Assembly (NCBI GenBank): GCA_964369755.1
Contig: CAYJFY010000073.1
Coordinates: forward strand, 1-6,755
From: CAUPWF01 sp964369755
GTDB lineage: Bacteria; Bacillota; Clostridia; Lachnospirales; Lachnospiraceae
Length of the DNA: 6,755 bases
Direction: 5' to 3'
A model generated the notes under the pieces. It made no database searches. It had not been told where the DNA came from and saw nothing but the letters and a program-made list of their open reading frames with translations. How positions within the stretch are numbered: position 1 is the first letter of the stretch; the number at the start of each line of letters is the position of its first letter. Made by a program: the position numbers and the translations under genes. This document shows, in pieces, positions 1-6,477 of the stretch.

Positions 1-60
1 ATTCAGTTGTCAATTTTCATTGTTGCTTTGTTCAGGTGTTATTCCGAACTTATATTTTAT

Positions 61-99
61 AACATATAATGTACTCATTGAATATGTACATTATATGTT
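61..99. repeat. 14-bp perfect inverted repeat overlapping the promoter (possible operator)
   Basis: AACATATAATGTAC (61-74) and GTACATTATATGTT (86-99) are perfect reverse complements around an 11-nt spacer; with a 2-nt bulge, ATAA/TTAT extends the pairing outward. The right arm contains the -10 box of the leftward promoter, and the predicted start site (about 83) falls in the spacer. RNA from that promoter would carry only one arm, so a DNA-level role such as a repressor site fits better than a hairpin in its own leader. In icd read-through RNA both arms would be present and could form a second stem. A third GTACATT copy occurs at 106-112, 20 bp from the one at 86-92. Confidence 0.55.
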
Positions 100-119
100 T
101 TATAAGTACATTTTGTCAA
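83..119 (-). promoter_or_regulatory. Sigma-A-type promoter reading leftward out of the window
   Basis: The minus strand has a perfect -35 TTGACA (114-119) and a perfect -10 TATAAT (90-95) with an 18-bp spacer, one more than the ideal 17. Transcription would start near 83, leaving about 80 nt of leader before the window edge. No convincing ribosome binding site or gene start is seen in 1-82, so the gene it serves would begin beyond the left edge. It lies just past the icd terminator, so that gene probably forms a separate unit. Both boxes are exact, but AT-rich spacers make chance matches more likely. Confidence 0.6.
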
Positions 120-145
120 TATTTTTTTATGAGAAGATATAATTT

Positions 146-187
146 AAAGGCCATGATTTCCCATACAAACATGAAATCATGACCTTT
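146..187 (-). terminator. Probable terminator hairpin after icd
   Basis: Arms at 173-187 and 146-160 form a 15-bp stem with a 12-nt loop. On the minus-strand RNA every position pairs, with one U-G wobble; on the plus-strand RNA the same position would be a C-A mismatch. The stem begins 20 nt beyond the icd stop, the right place to end the smc-ftsY-ilvA-icd transcript. The tail on the minus strand is only moderately U-rich (TTTAAATTATAT), so termination may be leaky. The plus-strand tail (TTTTGTCTC) is also T-rich, but no plus-strand gene is seen entering from the left. Confidence 0.7.
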
Positions 188-206
188 TGTCTCTTATATA
201 TTCTTT

Positions 207-1403
207 TTATAGATATTCGCGAATTGCCTTGATGAATCCCTCGCTGTTTAGTACAGTTGGATTCTCGATTGATGTAATCAATGCCAAGTCTTTTGTCATC
301 TTTCCTTCTTCGATTGTGCGAAGGGTTGCAGCCTCTAATTTGTCTGCGAATTCCATTAACTCGTTGATTCCATCGAGCTCTCCTCTTTTTCTTAGAGCTC
401 CTGTCCATGCGAAGATTGTTGCTACTGAGTTTGTTGATGTTTCTTCACCTTTTAGGTGCTTGTAGTAATGTCTTTGCACGGTTCCATGTGCTGCTTCGTA
501 TTCGAAGTATCCCTCTGGTGATACTAATACAGATGTCATCATTGCAAGTGAACCAAATGCTGATGATACCATATCACTCATAACGTCTCCGTCGTAGTTC
601 TTACAAGCCCAGATGTATCCACCTTCGGACTTCATAACTCTTGCTACCGCATCATCGATAAGTGTGTAGAAATATTCGATTCCAGCTGCTTTGAATTTGT
701 CATCATATTCTGCATCATAAATATCTTGGAAGATATCCTTGAAGCTGTGGTCATATTGCTTAGAAATTGTATCTTTTGTTGCAAACCATAGGTCTTGCTT
801 GGTGTCTAGCGCGTAATTGAAGCAACTTCTAGCGAAGCTTTCGATAGAATCTGTTAGGTTATGTACCCCTTGAACAATTCCAGCACCTGTGAAATCATGT
901 ACTAGCTCTCTTCTCTCACTTCCATCTTCTGCTGTGTATACCAATTCAACTTTACCAGGAGCAGGAATCTTCATCTCTGTGCCTTTATATACATCACCAT
1001 ATGCATGACGTGCAATCGTAATTGGCTTTACCCAGTTCTTTACACATGGCTCAATTCCTTTTACTACGATTGGAGCACGGAATACCGTTCCATCAAGGAT
1101 TGCACGGATTGTTCCGTTTGGACTCTTCCACATTTCTTTTAACACATACTCATCCATACGTGCTGCATTCGGTGTGATGGTTGCGCATTTTACCGCAACA
1201 CCATATTTCTTAGTAGCCATTGCAGAATCAACTGTAACCTGGTCATCTGTTTCATTTCTGTATTCTAATCCTAGGTCATAATACTCTGTTTTGAGATCGA
1301 TGTACGGCAATAATAATTCATCCTTAATCATTGTCCAAAGAATCCTTGTCATCTCATCCCCGTCCATTTCAACCAAAGGTGTTGTCATTTTGATTTTTTG
1401 CAT
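207..1403 (-). CDS. icd: NADP-dependent isocitrate dehydrogenase, eukaryote-like (type II) family
   Basis: The enzyme oxidatively decarboxylates isocitrate to 2-oxoglutarate, making NADPH, in the cytoplasm. The 398 residues align almost without gaps to the homodimeric type II family that includes human IDH1, rather than to the E. coli Icd type. Isocitrate-binding residues fall at the same numbers as in IDH1: Ser94, Asn96 and Arg100 in SPNGTIR, Arg109, and Arg132 in ARHAYGD. Metal-binding aspartates are Asp273 and Asp277 in YDGDVMSD, with LIDD at 248-251 from the partner subunit. Arg311-His312 in AAHGTVQRH match the pair that contacts the NADP 2'-phosphate, so NADP is predicted over NAD. In an anaerobe with an incomplete citric acid cycle the likely job is 2-oxoglutarate for glutamate synthesis (inference). 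The ATG at 1403 is supported by AGGAGG and by alignment of the N-terminus. It is the last gene of the cluster, 14 nt after ilvA, followed by a hairpin. Confidence 0.96.
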   Translation of the reverse strand: MQKIKMTTPLVEMDGDEMTRILWTMIKDELLLPYIDLKTEYYDLGLEYRNETDDQVTVDSAMATKKYGVAVKCATITPNAARMDEYVLKEMWKSPNGTIRAILDGTVFRAPIVVKGIEPCVKNWVKPITIARHAYGDVYKGTEMKIPAPGKVELVYTAEDGSERRELVHDFTGAGIVQGVHNLTDSIESFARSCFNYALDTKQDLWFATKDTISKQYDHSFKDIFQDIYDAEYDDKFKAAGIEYFYTLIDDAVARVMKSEGGYIWACKNYDGDVMSDMVSSAFGSLAMMTSVLVSPEGYFEYEAAHGTVQRHYYKHLKGEETSTNSVATIFAWTGALRKRGELDGINELMEFADKLEAATLRTIEEGKMTKDLALITSIENPTVLNSEGFIKAIREYL

Positions 1404-1413
1404 TGTTTCTCAT

Positions 1414-1420
1414 CCTCCTA
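1414..1420 (-). promoter_or_regulatory. icd ribosome binding site overlapping the ilvA stop codon
   Basis: The minus strand reads TAGGAGG here: TAG (1418-1420) is the ilvA stop and AGGAGG (1414-1419) is a full Shine-Dalgarno core, 10 nt before the icd ATG at 1403. Ribosomes ending ilvA therefore sit on the icd initiation region, the arrangement expected for translational coupling. The overlap is seen directly; coupling is inferred. Confidence 0.8.
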
Positions 1421-2632
1421 ATATAATTTTGCTCTGATTTCTTTGGGTTTTAACCCTGCTTCTTGTAAGGCATCCATAATCTCTTGCTTGTGCTCTGGAC
1501 CAAATGCCTCCATTGTTATTCTTAACTCAACAGATGCATTTCTGTTGATGCTAACAAACTGATTGTGTTCTAATTTGATGACGTTTCCATTGGCATCGGC
1601 TATGGTTTTAGCCACACGCACCAACTCCCCTGCCTTATCAGGCAATAAAACAGACACAGAGAAAATTCTATCTCTTTGTATCAATCCATGTTGCACTACG
1701 GAAGCCATGGTAATCACATCCATATTTCCACCACTTAGGATAGAAACAACTTTTTTGTCTTCTAAATCTAAGTGTTTTAATGCTGCAACCGATAAGAGTC
1801 CGCTATTTTCTACCACCATTTTATGGTTTTCAACCATATCTAGAAATACGCCGATTAGCTCCTCGTCTTCGATTGTTATTATCTTATCAATGTTATCACG
1901 AACATAAGAAAAATTCAAGTCTCCGATTGTTTTTACTGCAGTACCATCTGCAATTGTATCTGCTGAATTTAAGGTAACAATCTTTCCAGCCTCAATAGAC
2001 GCCTTCATCGAAGCCGCCTCAGCTGGTTCTACTCCGATTACTTTTATCTTTGGATTTAACATCTTTGCCAATGTAGCGATTCCTGTCGCCAAACCACCAC
2101 CACCAATTGGAACCAAAATGTAGTCTACTGTGGGCAATTCTTGGAATATCTCCATTGCGATTGTTCCTTGTCCTGCCGCAACATCTAGGTCGTTGAATGG
2201 GTGTACAAATGTATACCCATATTCCTCTGCTAACTCCATTGCTTTTGCACAGGAATCGTCATATACATCTCCATGTAGTACAACTTCAGCACCATAGCTC
2301 TTTGTTCGATTGACTTTGATCAATGGAGTGACTGTCGGCATAACGATGGTTGCCTTACAGCCAAATTGTTTTGCTGCATAAGCCACCCCCTGTGCATGAT
2401 TCCCAGCAGATGCTGTAATCAATCCTTTGGCCCTATCTTCCTCGGACAGGGTACTGATTTTATAATAGGCACCTCTTACCTTGTAAGCTCCTGTATACTG
2501 CATATTCTCTGGTTTCAAATAAACCTTTCCACCAGTCATATTACTAAAATACTCACTGTATATCAGTTTTGTTTTATTGGTAATCTTCTGAACTACTTCT
2601 GTTGCTTCTTCAAATTTCTTTAATGTAAGCAT
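1418..2632 (-). CDS. ilvA: Threonine ammonia-lyase (threonine dehydratase) with C-terminal ACT domain
   Basis: This PLP enzyme deaminates L-threonine to 2-oxobutyrate and ammonia, either as the first step to isoleucine or in anaerobic threonine breakdown. The 404 residues comprise a fold-type II PLP domain (about 1-315) and one ACT domain (about 323-404, FSVSVLLPDKAGELVRVAKT). Visible active-site features are Lys51 in AYKVRGA (Schiff base to PLP), SAGNH at 75-79, the phosphate-binding glycine run GGGG at 177-180, and Ser300 in SGGN, which faces the PLP ring nitrogen. The length and single ACT domain fit the short IlvA/TdcB-like class rather than E. coli IlvA (514 residues, double regulatory domain). 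The ACT domain suggests amino-acid feedback, but the effector cannot be read from the sequence, nor can a biosynthetic role be separated from a catabolic one. The start is well supported by AAAGGAG (2639-2645), 6 nt before the ATG. ftsY ends 25 nt upstream; the stop overlaps the icd ribosome binding site. Confidence 0.94.
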   Translation of the reverse strand: MLTLKKFEEATEVVQKITNKTKLIYSEYFSNMTGGKVYLKPENMQYTGAYKVRGAYYKISTLSEEDRAKGLITASAGNHAQGVAYAAKQFGCKATIVMPTVTPLIKVNRTKSYGAEVVLHGDVYDDSCAKAMELAEEYGYTFVHPFNDLDVAAGQGTIAMEIFQELPTVDYILVPIGGGGLATGIATLAKMLNPKIKVIGVEPAEAASMKASIEAGKIVTLNSADTIADGTAVKTIGDLNFSYVRDNIDKIITIEDEELIGVFLDMVENHKMVVENSGLLSVAALKHLDLEDKKVVSILSGGNMDVITMASVVQHGLIQRDRIFSVSVLLPDKAGELVRVAKTIADANGNVIKLEHNQFVSINRNASVELRITMEAFGPEHKQEIMDALQEAGLKPKEIRAKLY

Positions 2633-2657
2633 ATTAAGCTCCTTTCTCTACGCCCTC

Positions 2658-3596
2658 TTATTCAGTCTCTGTATTTGCTTCTGAATAAAACAAAGCGTCT
2701 ACAAAGGTGTCGGAATCAAACTTCTGCAAATCATCAATCGACTCACCTACTCCGATATATTTTACTGGGATTCCAAGTTCTGATTGAATTGCGATTGCAA
2801 TTCCACCTTTTGCAGTACCATCCATTTTTGTTAATACGACTCCACTAATTTCTGCCACATTGCTAAATTCTTTCGCCTGCGCCAGTGCATTTTGTCCTGT
2901 AGTACCATCTAGTACAACAAGAGTCTCACGATAGACATTGGCATATTCTCGATCTAGAATACGGCTGATTTTCTTCAATTCTTCCATAAGATTTTTCTTA
3001 TTATGAAGACGTCCAGCAGTATCACATAATAAAACATCGGCCTTTCTAGCTTTCGCCGCTGCAATTGCATCGTAGATGACAGAGGCAGGATCTGCTCCCT
3101 CTTGCCCACCAATTAATTCTGCATTTGAGCGGTTCGCCCATTCCGTCAACTGTTCATCGGCTGCAGCACGAAATGTATCTGCGGCTGCAAGGACGACTTT
3201 CTTCCCTTGTGCACGAAATTTTCCTGCAAGTTTCCCAATGGTTGTCGTCTTGCCAACCCCATTGACTCCAATTACCAAGACAACAGAGGTTTCTTCTTCA
3301 AATCGATAGGCAGAATCTTCAATCTTCATCTGCTCCTTGATATTGTCAATTACAATCTGTCGACAATCCAAAGGATCTTTAATCCCTTGTTTCTTCACAG
3401 TATCCTTAAGATTGTCGATGATATTCATGGTAGTATTTACCCCAATATCACCCATAATTAAGGTTTCTTCTAATTCTTCATAAAAATCATCATCAATGGA
3501 AGAAAAACCGTGAAAGATACTATTCATATTCGAAACAATGCTGTCTCTTGTCTTGGTCAATCCTTCTACTAATTTTCCAAAAAAATTAAATGCCAT
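2658..3596 (-). CDS. ftsY: Signal recognition particle receptor FtsY
   Basis: FtsY is the SRP receptor GTPase at the inner face of the cytoplasmic membrane. It pairs with Ffh so that ribosomes making membrane proteins are handed to the SecYEG channel. From the ATG at 3596 it has 312 residues: a helical N domain (about 1-95, with LTKTRDSIVSNMNSIF and FYEELEETLIMGDIGV) and the G domain with P-loop GVNGVGKT (110-117), DTFRAAADEQL (140-150), DTAGR (192-196), TKMDGTAKGG (from 256) and GVGESIDDLQKF near the end. The acidic A domain of E. coli FtsY is absent, as is usual in Firmicutes, where about 300-330 residues is normal. Start choice: an ATG at 3608 would add MVIK, but AAAGGG directly abuts it, too close to act as its ribosome binding site. 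The ATG at 3596 gives MAFNFFGKLVEGL, the usual family start, though its spacing of about 12 nt is long. It lies between smc and ilvA in one apparent transcript. Confidence 0.96.
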   Translation of the reverse strand: MAFNFFGKLVEGLTKTRDSIVSNMNSIFHGFSSIDDDFYEELEETLIMGDIGVNTTMNIIDNLKDTVKKQGIKDPLDCRQIVIDNIKEQMKIEDSAYRFEEETSVVLVIGVNGVGKTTTIGKLAGKFRAQGKKVVLAAADTFRAAADEQLTEWANRSNAELIGGQEGADPASVIYDAIAAAKARKADVLLCDTAGRLHNKKNLMEELKKISRILDREYANVYRETLVVLDGTTGQNALAQAKEFSNVAEISGVVLTKMDGTAKGGIAIAIQSELGIPVKYIGVGESIDDLQKFDSDTFVDALFYSEANTETE

Positions 3597-3625
3597 TTTA
3601 ATAACCATCCCTTTCTCGCAGCAGG

Positions 3626-3646
3626 GTGAAAAATTCTATTTTTCAC
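3626..3646. repeat. Short inverted repeat between smc and ftsY
   Basis: GTGAAAAA and TTTTTCAC form a perfect 8-bp inverted repeat around a 5-nt loop in the smc-ftsY gap. On the minus-strand transcript it would fold into a small A/U-rich hairpin about 27 nt after the smc stop and about 30 nt before the ftsY start. It is not followed by a U-tract (the next bases are CCTGCTGCG), so it does not look like an intrinsic terminator. It could be an mRNA processing or stability element, or chance in AT-rich sequence. No function is shown. Confidence 0.35.
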
Positions 3647-3672
3647 ACAAAACTCTCTTCATTCAATAACTT

Positions 3673-6477
3673 CTAGTTGTCTAGTTTATCGTCCAATAAA
3701 TCAACGGATACTAGGGTAGACACACCCTTTTCCTGCATGGTAATTCCATATAGACGGTCTGTTGCGGCCATGGTACCACGTCTGTGGGTAATTACAATAA
3801 ATTGAGTGTGCTTCGTCAATTTATGTAAATATTGTGCAAACCTTGTAACATTTGATTCGTCCAATGCCGCTTCAATCTCATCTAATAAACAGAATGGAGA
3901 TGGTTTCAAATTCTGAATTGCAAATAATAACGCAATTGCGGTCAATGCTTTTTCTCCACCAGATAACTGCATCATATTCTGTAATTTCTTCCCTGGTGGT
4001 TGAGCAATAATCTTAACCCCTGCTTCTAGAATATCTGCATCTTCCATGAGTTCAAGAATTCCTTTTCCACCACCGAAGAGTTGTTTAAATACCGCATCGT
4101 ACTCTTTTTGAATCAATGAAAATTGATTTTTGAACTGCTCTCTCATCGCTTGATCAAGCTCTTCAATTATATTAAGCAAAGTAGCTTCTGCTTCTACAAG
4201 ATCATCATATTGTGTCTTCAAGAAATGGTATCGTTCTGACTGTTCTTTATAATCTTCGATCGCATTGACATTGACTGAACCAAGTGCTTTGATCTCACTC
4301 TTCAATCTTTGTACTTGTTTTCTCATAAAGCTCAGATCTGTGAGTTCAGAATCTCTCAGCTCCAATGCCTTCGAATAGGTCAATTCATATTCTTCCCACA
4401 TATAAGTGATTTGTTTTTCCGACTGTTCTTCTAATGTTTCCTTTTTGGAAGAGAGTCGAAACTTCTCCTTATCCAAATCATTCAATTCTTTGGATATGTT
4501 TTCTCTACTGTCAATCAAAGATTTATGCACACGACTGAGTTCTTCTTTTTTTTCTGTCGATTCGAGAATTCCTGTTTGTAGGGTCTGTAGTAAAGCCTTT
4601 GACTCTTCAATCAATTGTTTTAGACCATTGATCCGCTCTTCTTTCTCGAGGATTTCATCAGAAGCTTGTCCTCTATCTGTTTCCAACTCAGCAATTTCAT
4701 TCTCTAACTTTTGAATTTCTTCTACAATCCTCTGTTGATTCTCCCATGCAAACTCATGCTTTTGCTTAATGCCTGCAAGGCGTAAATTTATCGTCTCGCA
4801 TCGCTCGACAGCCTTCGCTTCTTCAGCCCTTAGAGCTTGAATCGTTTTGTTGATCTCGCCGATTTCTTCTTCGAAGTCTTGCTCTGAAGCGTGAGAATTT
4901 TTCAAGGTGTTTTCGATGATCATTGTTTTACTATATACTTGCTGACTTGAATTTTTGAGATTTACCAACTCATCACACATCTTTTTATGAACATCCATGG
5001 TGTCATTCAATTGGATGGTTTGTTGTTGTAATGTAACCTCACATGTATTCAACTCCACAACAAACTGTTGTTGTTTTGTCGTCAACTCTCTTAACTCATC
5101 ATAATACTTTGCTCGATCCGACTTATCGGCTTCGATGGACTTTTGTAGATTTTCAACCTTAGATCTTAGTTTAGATACGGTCAGTTCTAACTCATCAATT
5201 TCCCGTCGTCTTCCTAAGAGATTACTTGTATTTTTGAATGCACCACCAGTAATGGATCCTCCAGGATTTAATAATTCTCCTTCTATGGTAACAATTCGAA
5301 GACCATATTGATATTTTTTGCTAAGTCGAATCCCGATATCAATATGTTCTACCACAATGGTTCTACCCAATAGATTCACTGCCAAATCCCGATACTGATC
5401 CTCAACATGAACTAAGGTGCTAGCAAGACCGATGACACCACTTTCCTTCAATGCGTCCTGATTGCGCAAGAGACTATTTGCCTTTACATTAGTAAGAGGC
5501 AAGAATGTAGCCCTTCCGAAACGGTTTTGCTTCAAAAATTCTATCATCTTTTTCGCAGTCTGTTCATTATCAGTAACAATATTTTGAATATTTCCACCCA
5601 AAGCGGTTTCAATCGCAACTTCATGTTTCTTATCTGTCTTAATGATATCTGCAACTACCCCAAGCAGTCCTGGTGCATTCTTCTTCTGCTCCATCACTCG
5701 ACGGATACTGTTTCCGTAACCATCATAACGTTCTGTCATATTCTTAAGCGCATCAAGACGTGAAGATTCTCTATGATATTTCGACTGTCCTTCTTGTAAA
5801 ACACTGGTTTGCTCTGCAATTTTTGCTTGTAGTTGTTCAATGTTTTTTTGATTTCCTTGAATCTTTTGTTCTGTTACGTTCTTCTGTTGTAACAATGCAT
5901 CTTTTTTTGCAGTGAATGTCTCGATATCACTTTTTAGTTTACCGATATTATAATTATGTAAACCACTCTGTTCTGAAATTTCATTTTCTCGTATTTGATT
6001 TTGATTTAGGATCGAATTTAGTCGTTGAATTTCTGATTGAATCTCAATTCGATCATTCAATGTACTTATGATATTTTCTTTATTATCATTTAATTCTTGC
6101 TCTGACTCATAGATCTTTATCTGAACCTCTGCAAGCTCACTTCGCGCTTGCTCTACATCTGCTTCTGTCTGATCAAGCTCAGCCTTTAGTGCAGCTTGTG
6201 AGTCCTGAGACTCCTTTTGTATCAGCTTACGGTCTGCAATGTCTTGCTGAATCTGTTCAATCCGTTGAGAAACATATTGATCGCTTTTGATTACCGTATT
6301 AATCTGTTCACGGAGCACCTCGATTTGCCCCTGATATTGCTGACTGAGTATCGAAGTTTCATTTAGCTTTGTGCGAAGTTCCTCTATCGCCAAATCTGCT
6401 GCAGTGATTTCCTCTGCTGCTGATTCATACTCTTGCTTCATGACCTCATATCGTTGGTTACTGTATTTGCGTATCAA
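3673..6477 (-). CDS. smc: SMC chromosome partition protein, 3' part (coiled coils, hinge, C-terminal ATPase head)
   Basis: This is the rest of smc, in the frame one base on from the 5' part. The 934-residue stretch starts formally at a TTG (6477), but that is not a real start: it is only where the frame becomes open after an upstream TAA, and no usable ribosome binding site precedes it. Order of parts (numbered from the TTG): coiled-coil arm about 10-250; hinge about 265-415, with NAPGLLGVVADII and the glycine-rich end GGSITGGAF needed for dimerisation; return coiled coil about 425-730; ALGSVNVNAIEDY at 731; then the C-terminal head with signature LSGGEK (838-843), Walker B FCLLDE (862-867), D-loop ALDESN (871-876) and H-loop histidine 898 in VITHRR. 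No head motif is missing. Together with the 5' part about 1027 residues are visible, which with the missing N-terminus matches a full-length SMC. Since Walker A is in the other fragment, this piece alone cannot form a complete ATPase. ftsY follows after 76 nt. Confidence 0.93.
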   Translation of the reverse strand: MIRKYSNQRYEVMKQEYESAAEEITAADLAIEELRTKLNETSILSQQYQGQIEVLREQINTVIKSDQYVSQRIEQIQQDIADRKLIQKESQDSQAALKAELDQTEADVEQARSELAEVQIKIYESEQELNDNKENIISTLNDRIEIQSEIQRLNSILNQNQIRENEISEQSGLHNYNIGKLKSDIETFTAKKDALLQQKNVTEQKIQGNQKNIEQLQAKIAEQTSVLQEGQSKYHRESSRLDALKNMTERYDGYGNSIRRVMEQKKNAPGLLGVVADIIKTDKKHEVAIETALGGNIQNIVTDNEQTAKKMIEFLKQNRFGRATFLPLTNVKANSLLRNQDALKESGVIGLASTLVHVEDQYRDLAVNLLGRTIVVEHIDIGIRLSKKYQYGLRIVTIEGELLNPGGSITGGAFKNTSNLLGRRREIDELELTVSKLRSKVENLQKSIEADKSDRAKYYDELRELTTKQQQFVVELNTCEVTLQQQTIQLNDTMDVHKKMCDELVNLKNSSQQVYSKTMIIENTLKNSHASEQDFEEEIGEINKTIQALRAEEAKAVERCETINLRLAGIKQKHEFAWENQQRIVEEIQKLENEIAELETDRGQASDEILEKEERINGLKQLIEESKALLQTLQTGILESTEKKEELSRVHKSLIDSRENISKELNDLDKEKFRLSSKKETLEEQSEKQITYMWEEYELTYSKALELRDSELTDLSFMRKQVQRLKSEIKALGSVNVNAIEDYKEQSERYHFLKTQYDDLVEAEATLLNIIEELDQAMREQFKNQFSLIQKEYDAVFKQLFGGGKGILELMEDADILEAGVKIIAQPPGKKLQNMMQLSGGEKALTAIALLFAIQNLKPSPFCLLDEIEAALDESNVTRFAQYLHKLTKHTQFIVITHRRGTMAATDRLYGITMQEKGVSTLVSVDLLDDKLDN

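Noticed and set aside
3..20. Five-codon reading frame MKIDN after the leftward promoter
   Set aside because: No ribosome binding site, and too short to separate from chance as a leader peptide.
65..70. Plus-strand TATAAT as a rightward promoter
   Set aside because: It is the mirror image forced by the inverted repeat; the best -35 at the right distance matches only about 3 of 6 bases, and it would read into the icd terminator in antisense.
127..408. Minus-strand open frame rich in Arg and Lys
   Set aside because: It lies in another frame of the well-supported icd 3' end and runs through the terminator; its composition is what an off-frame reading gives.
2658..3596. ftsY as truncated because the acidic A domain is missing
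   Set aside because: Firmicute FtsY proteins of about 300-330 residues normally consist of the NG domain only.
187..5763. Plus-strand open frames opposite icd, ilvA, ftsY and smc
   Set aside because: All are short, lie antisense to strongly conserved genes, show no family motif and lack good ribosome binding sites.
6475..6477. TTG as a genuine start of a separate 934-residue SMC-like gene
   Set aside because: No ribosome binding site precedes it, the product would lack the N-terminal head with Walker A, and SMC sequence is continuous across the break in the other frame.
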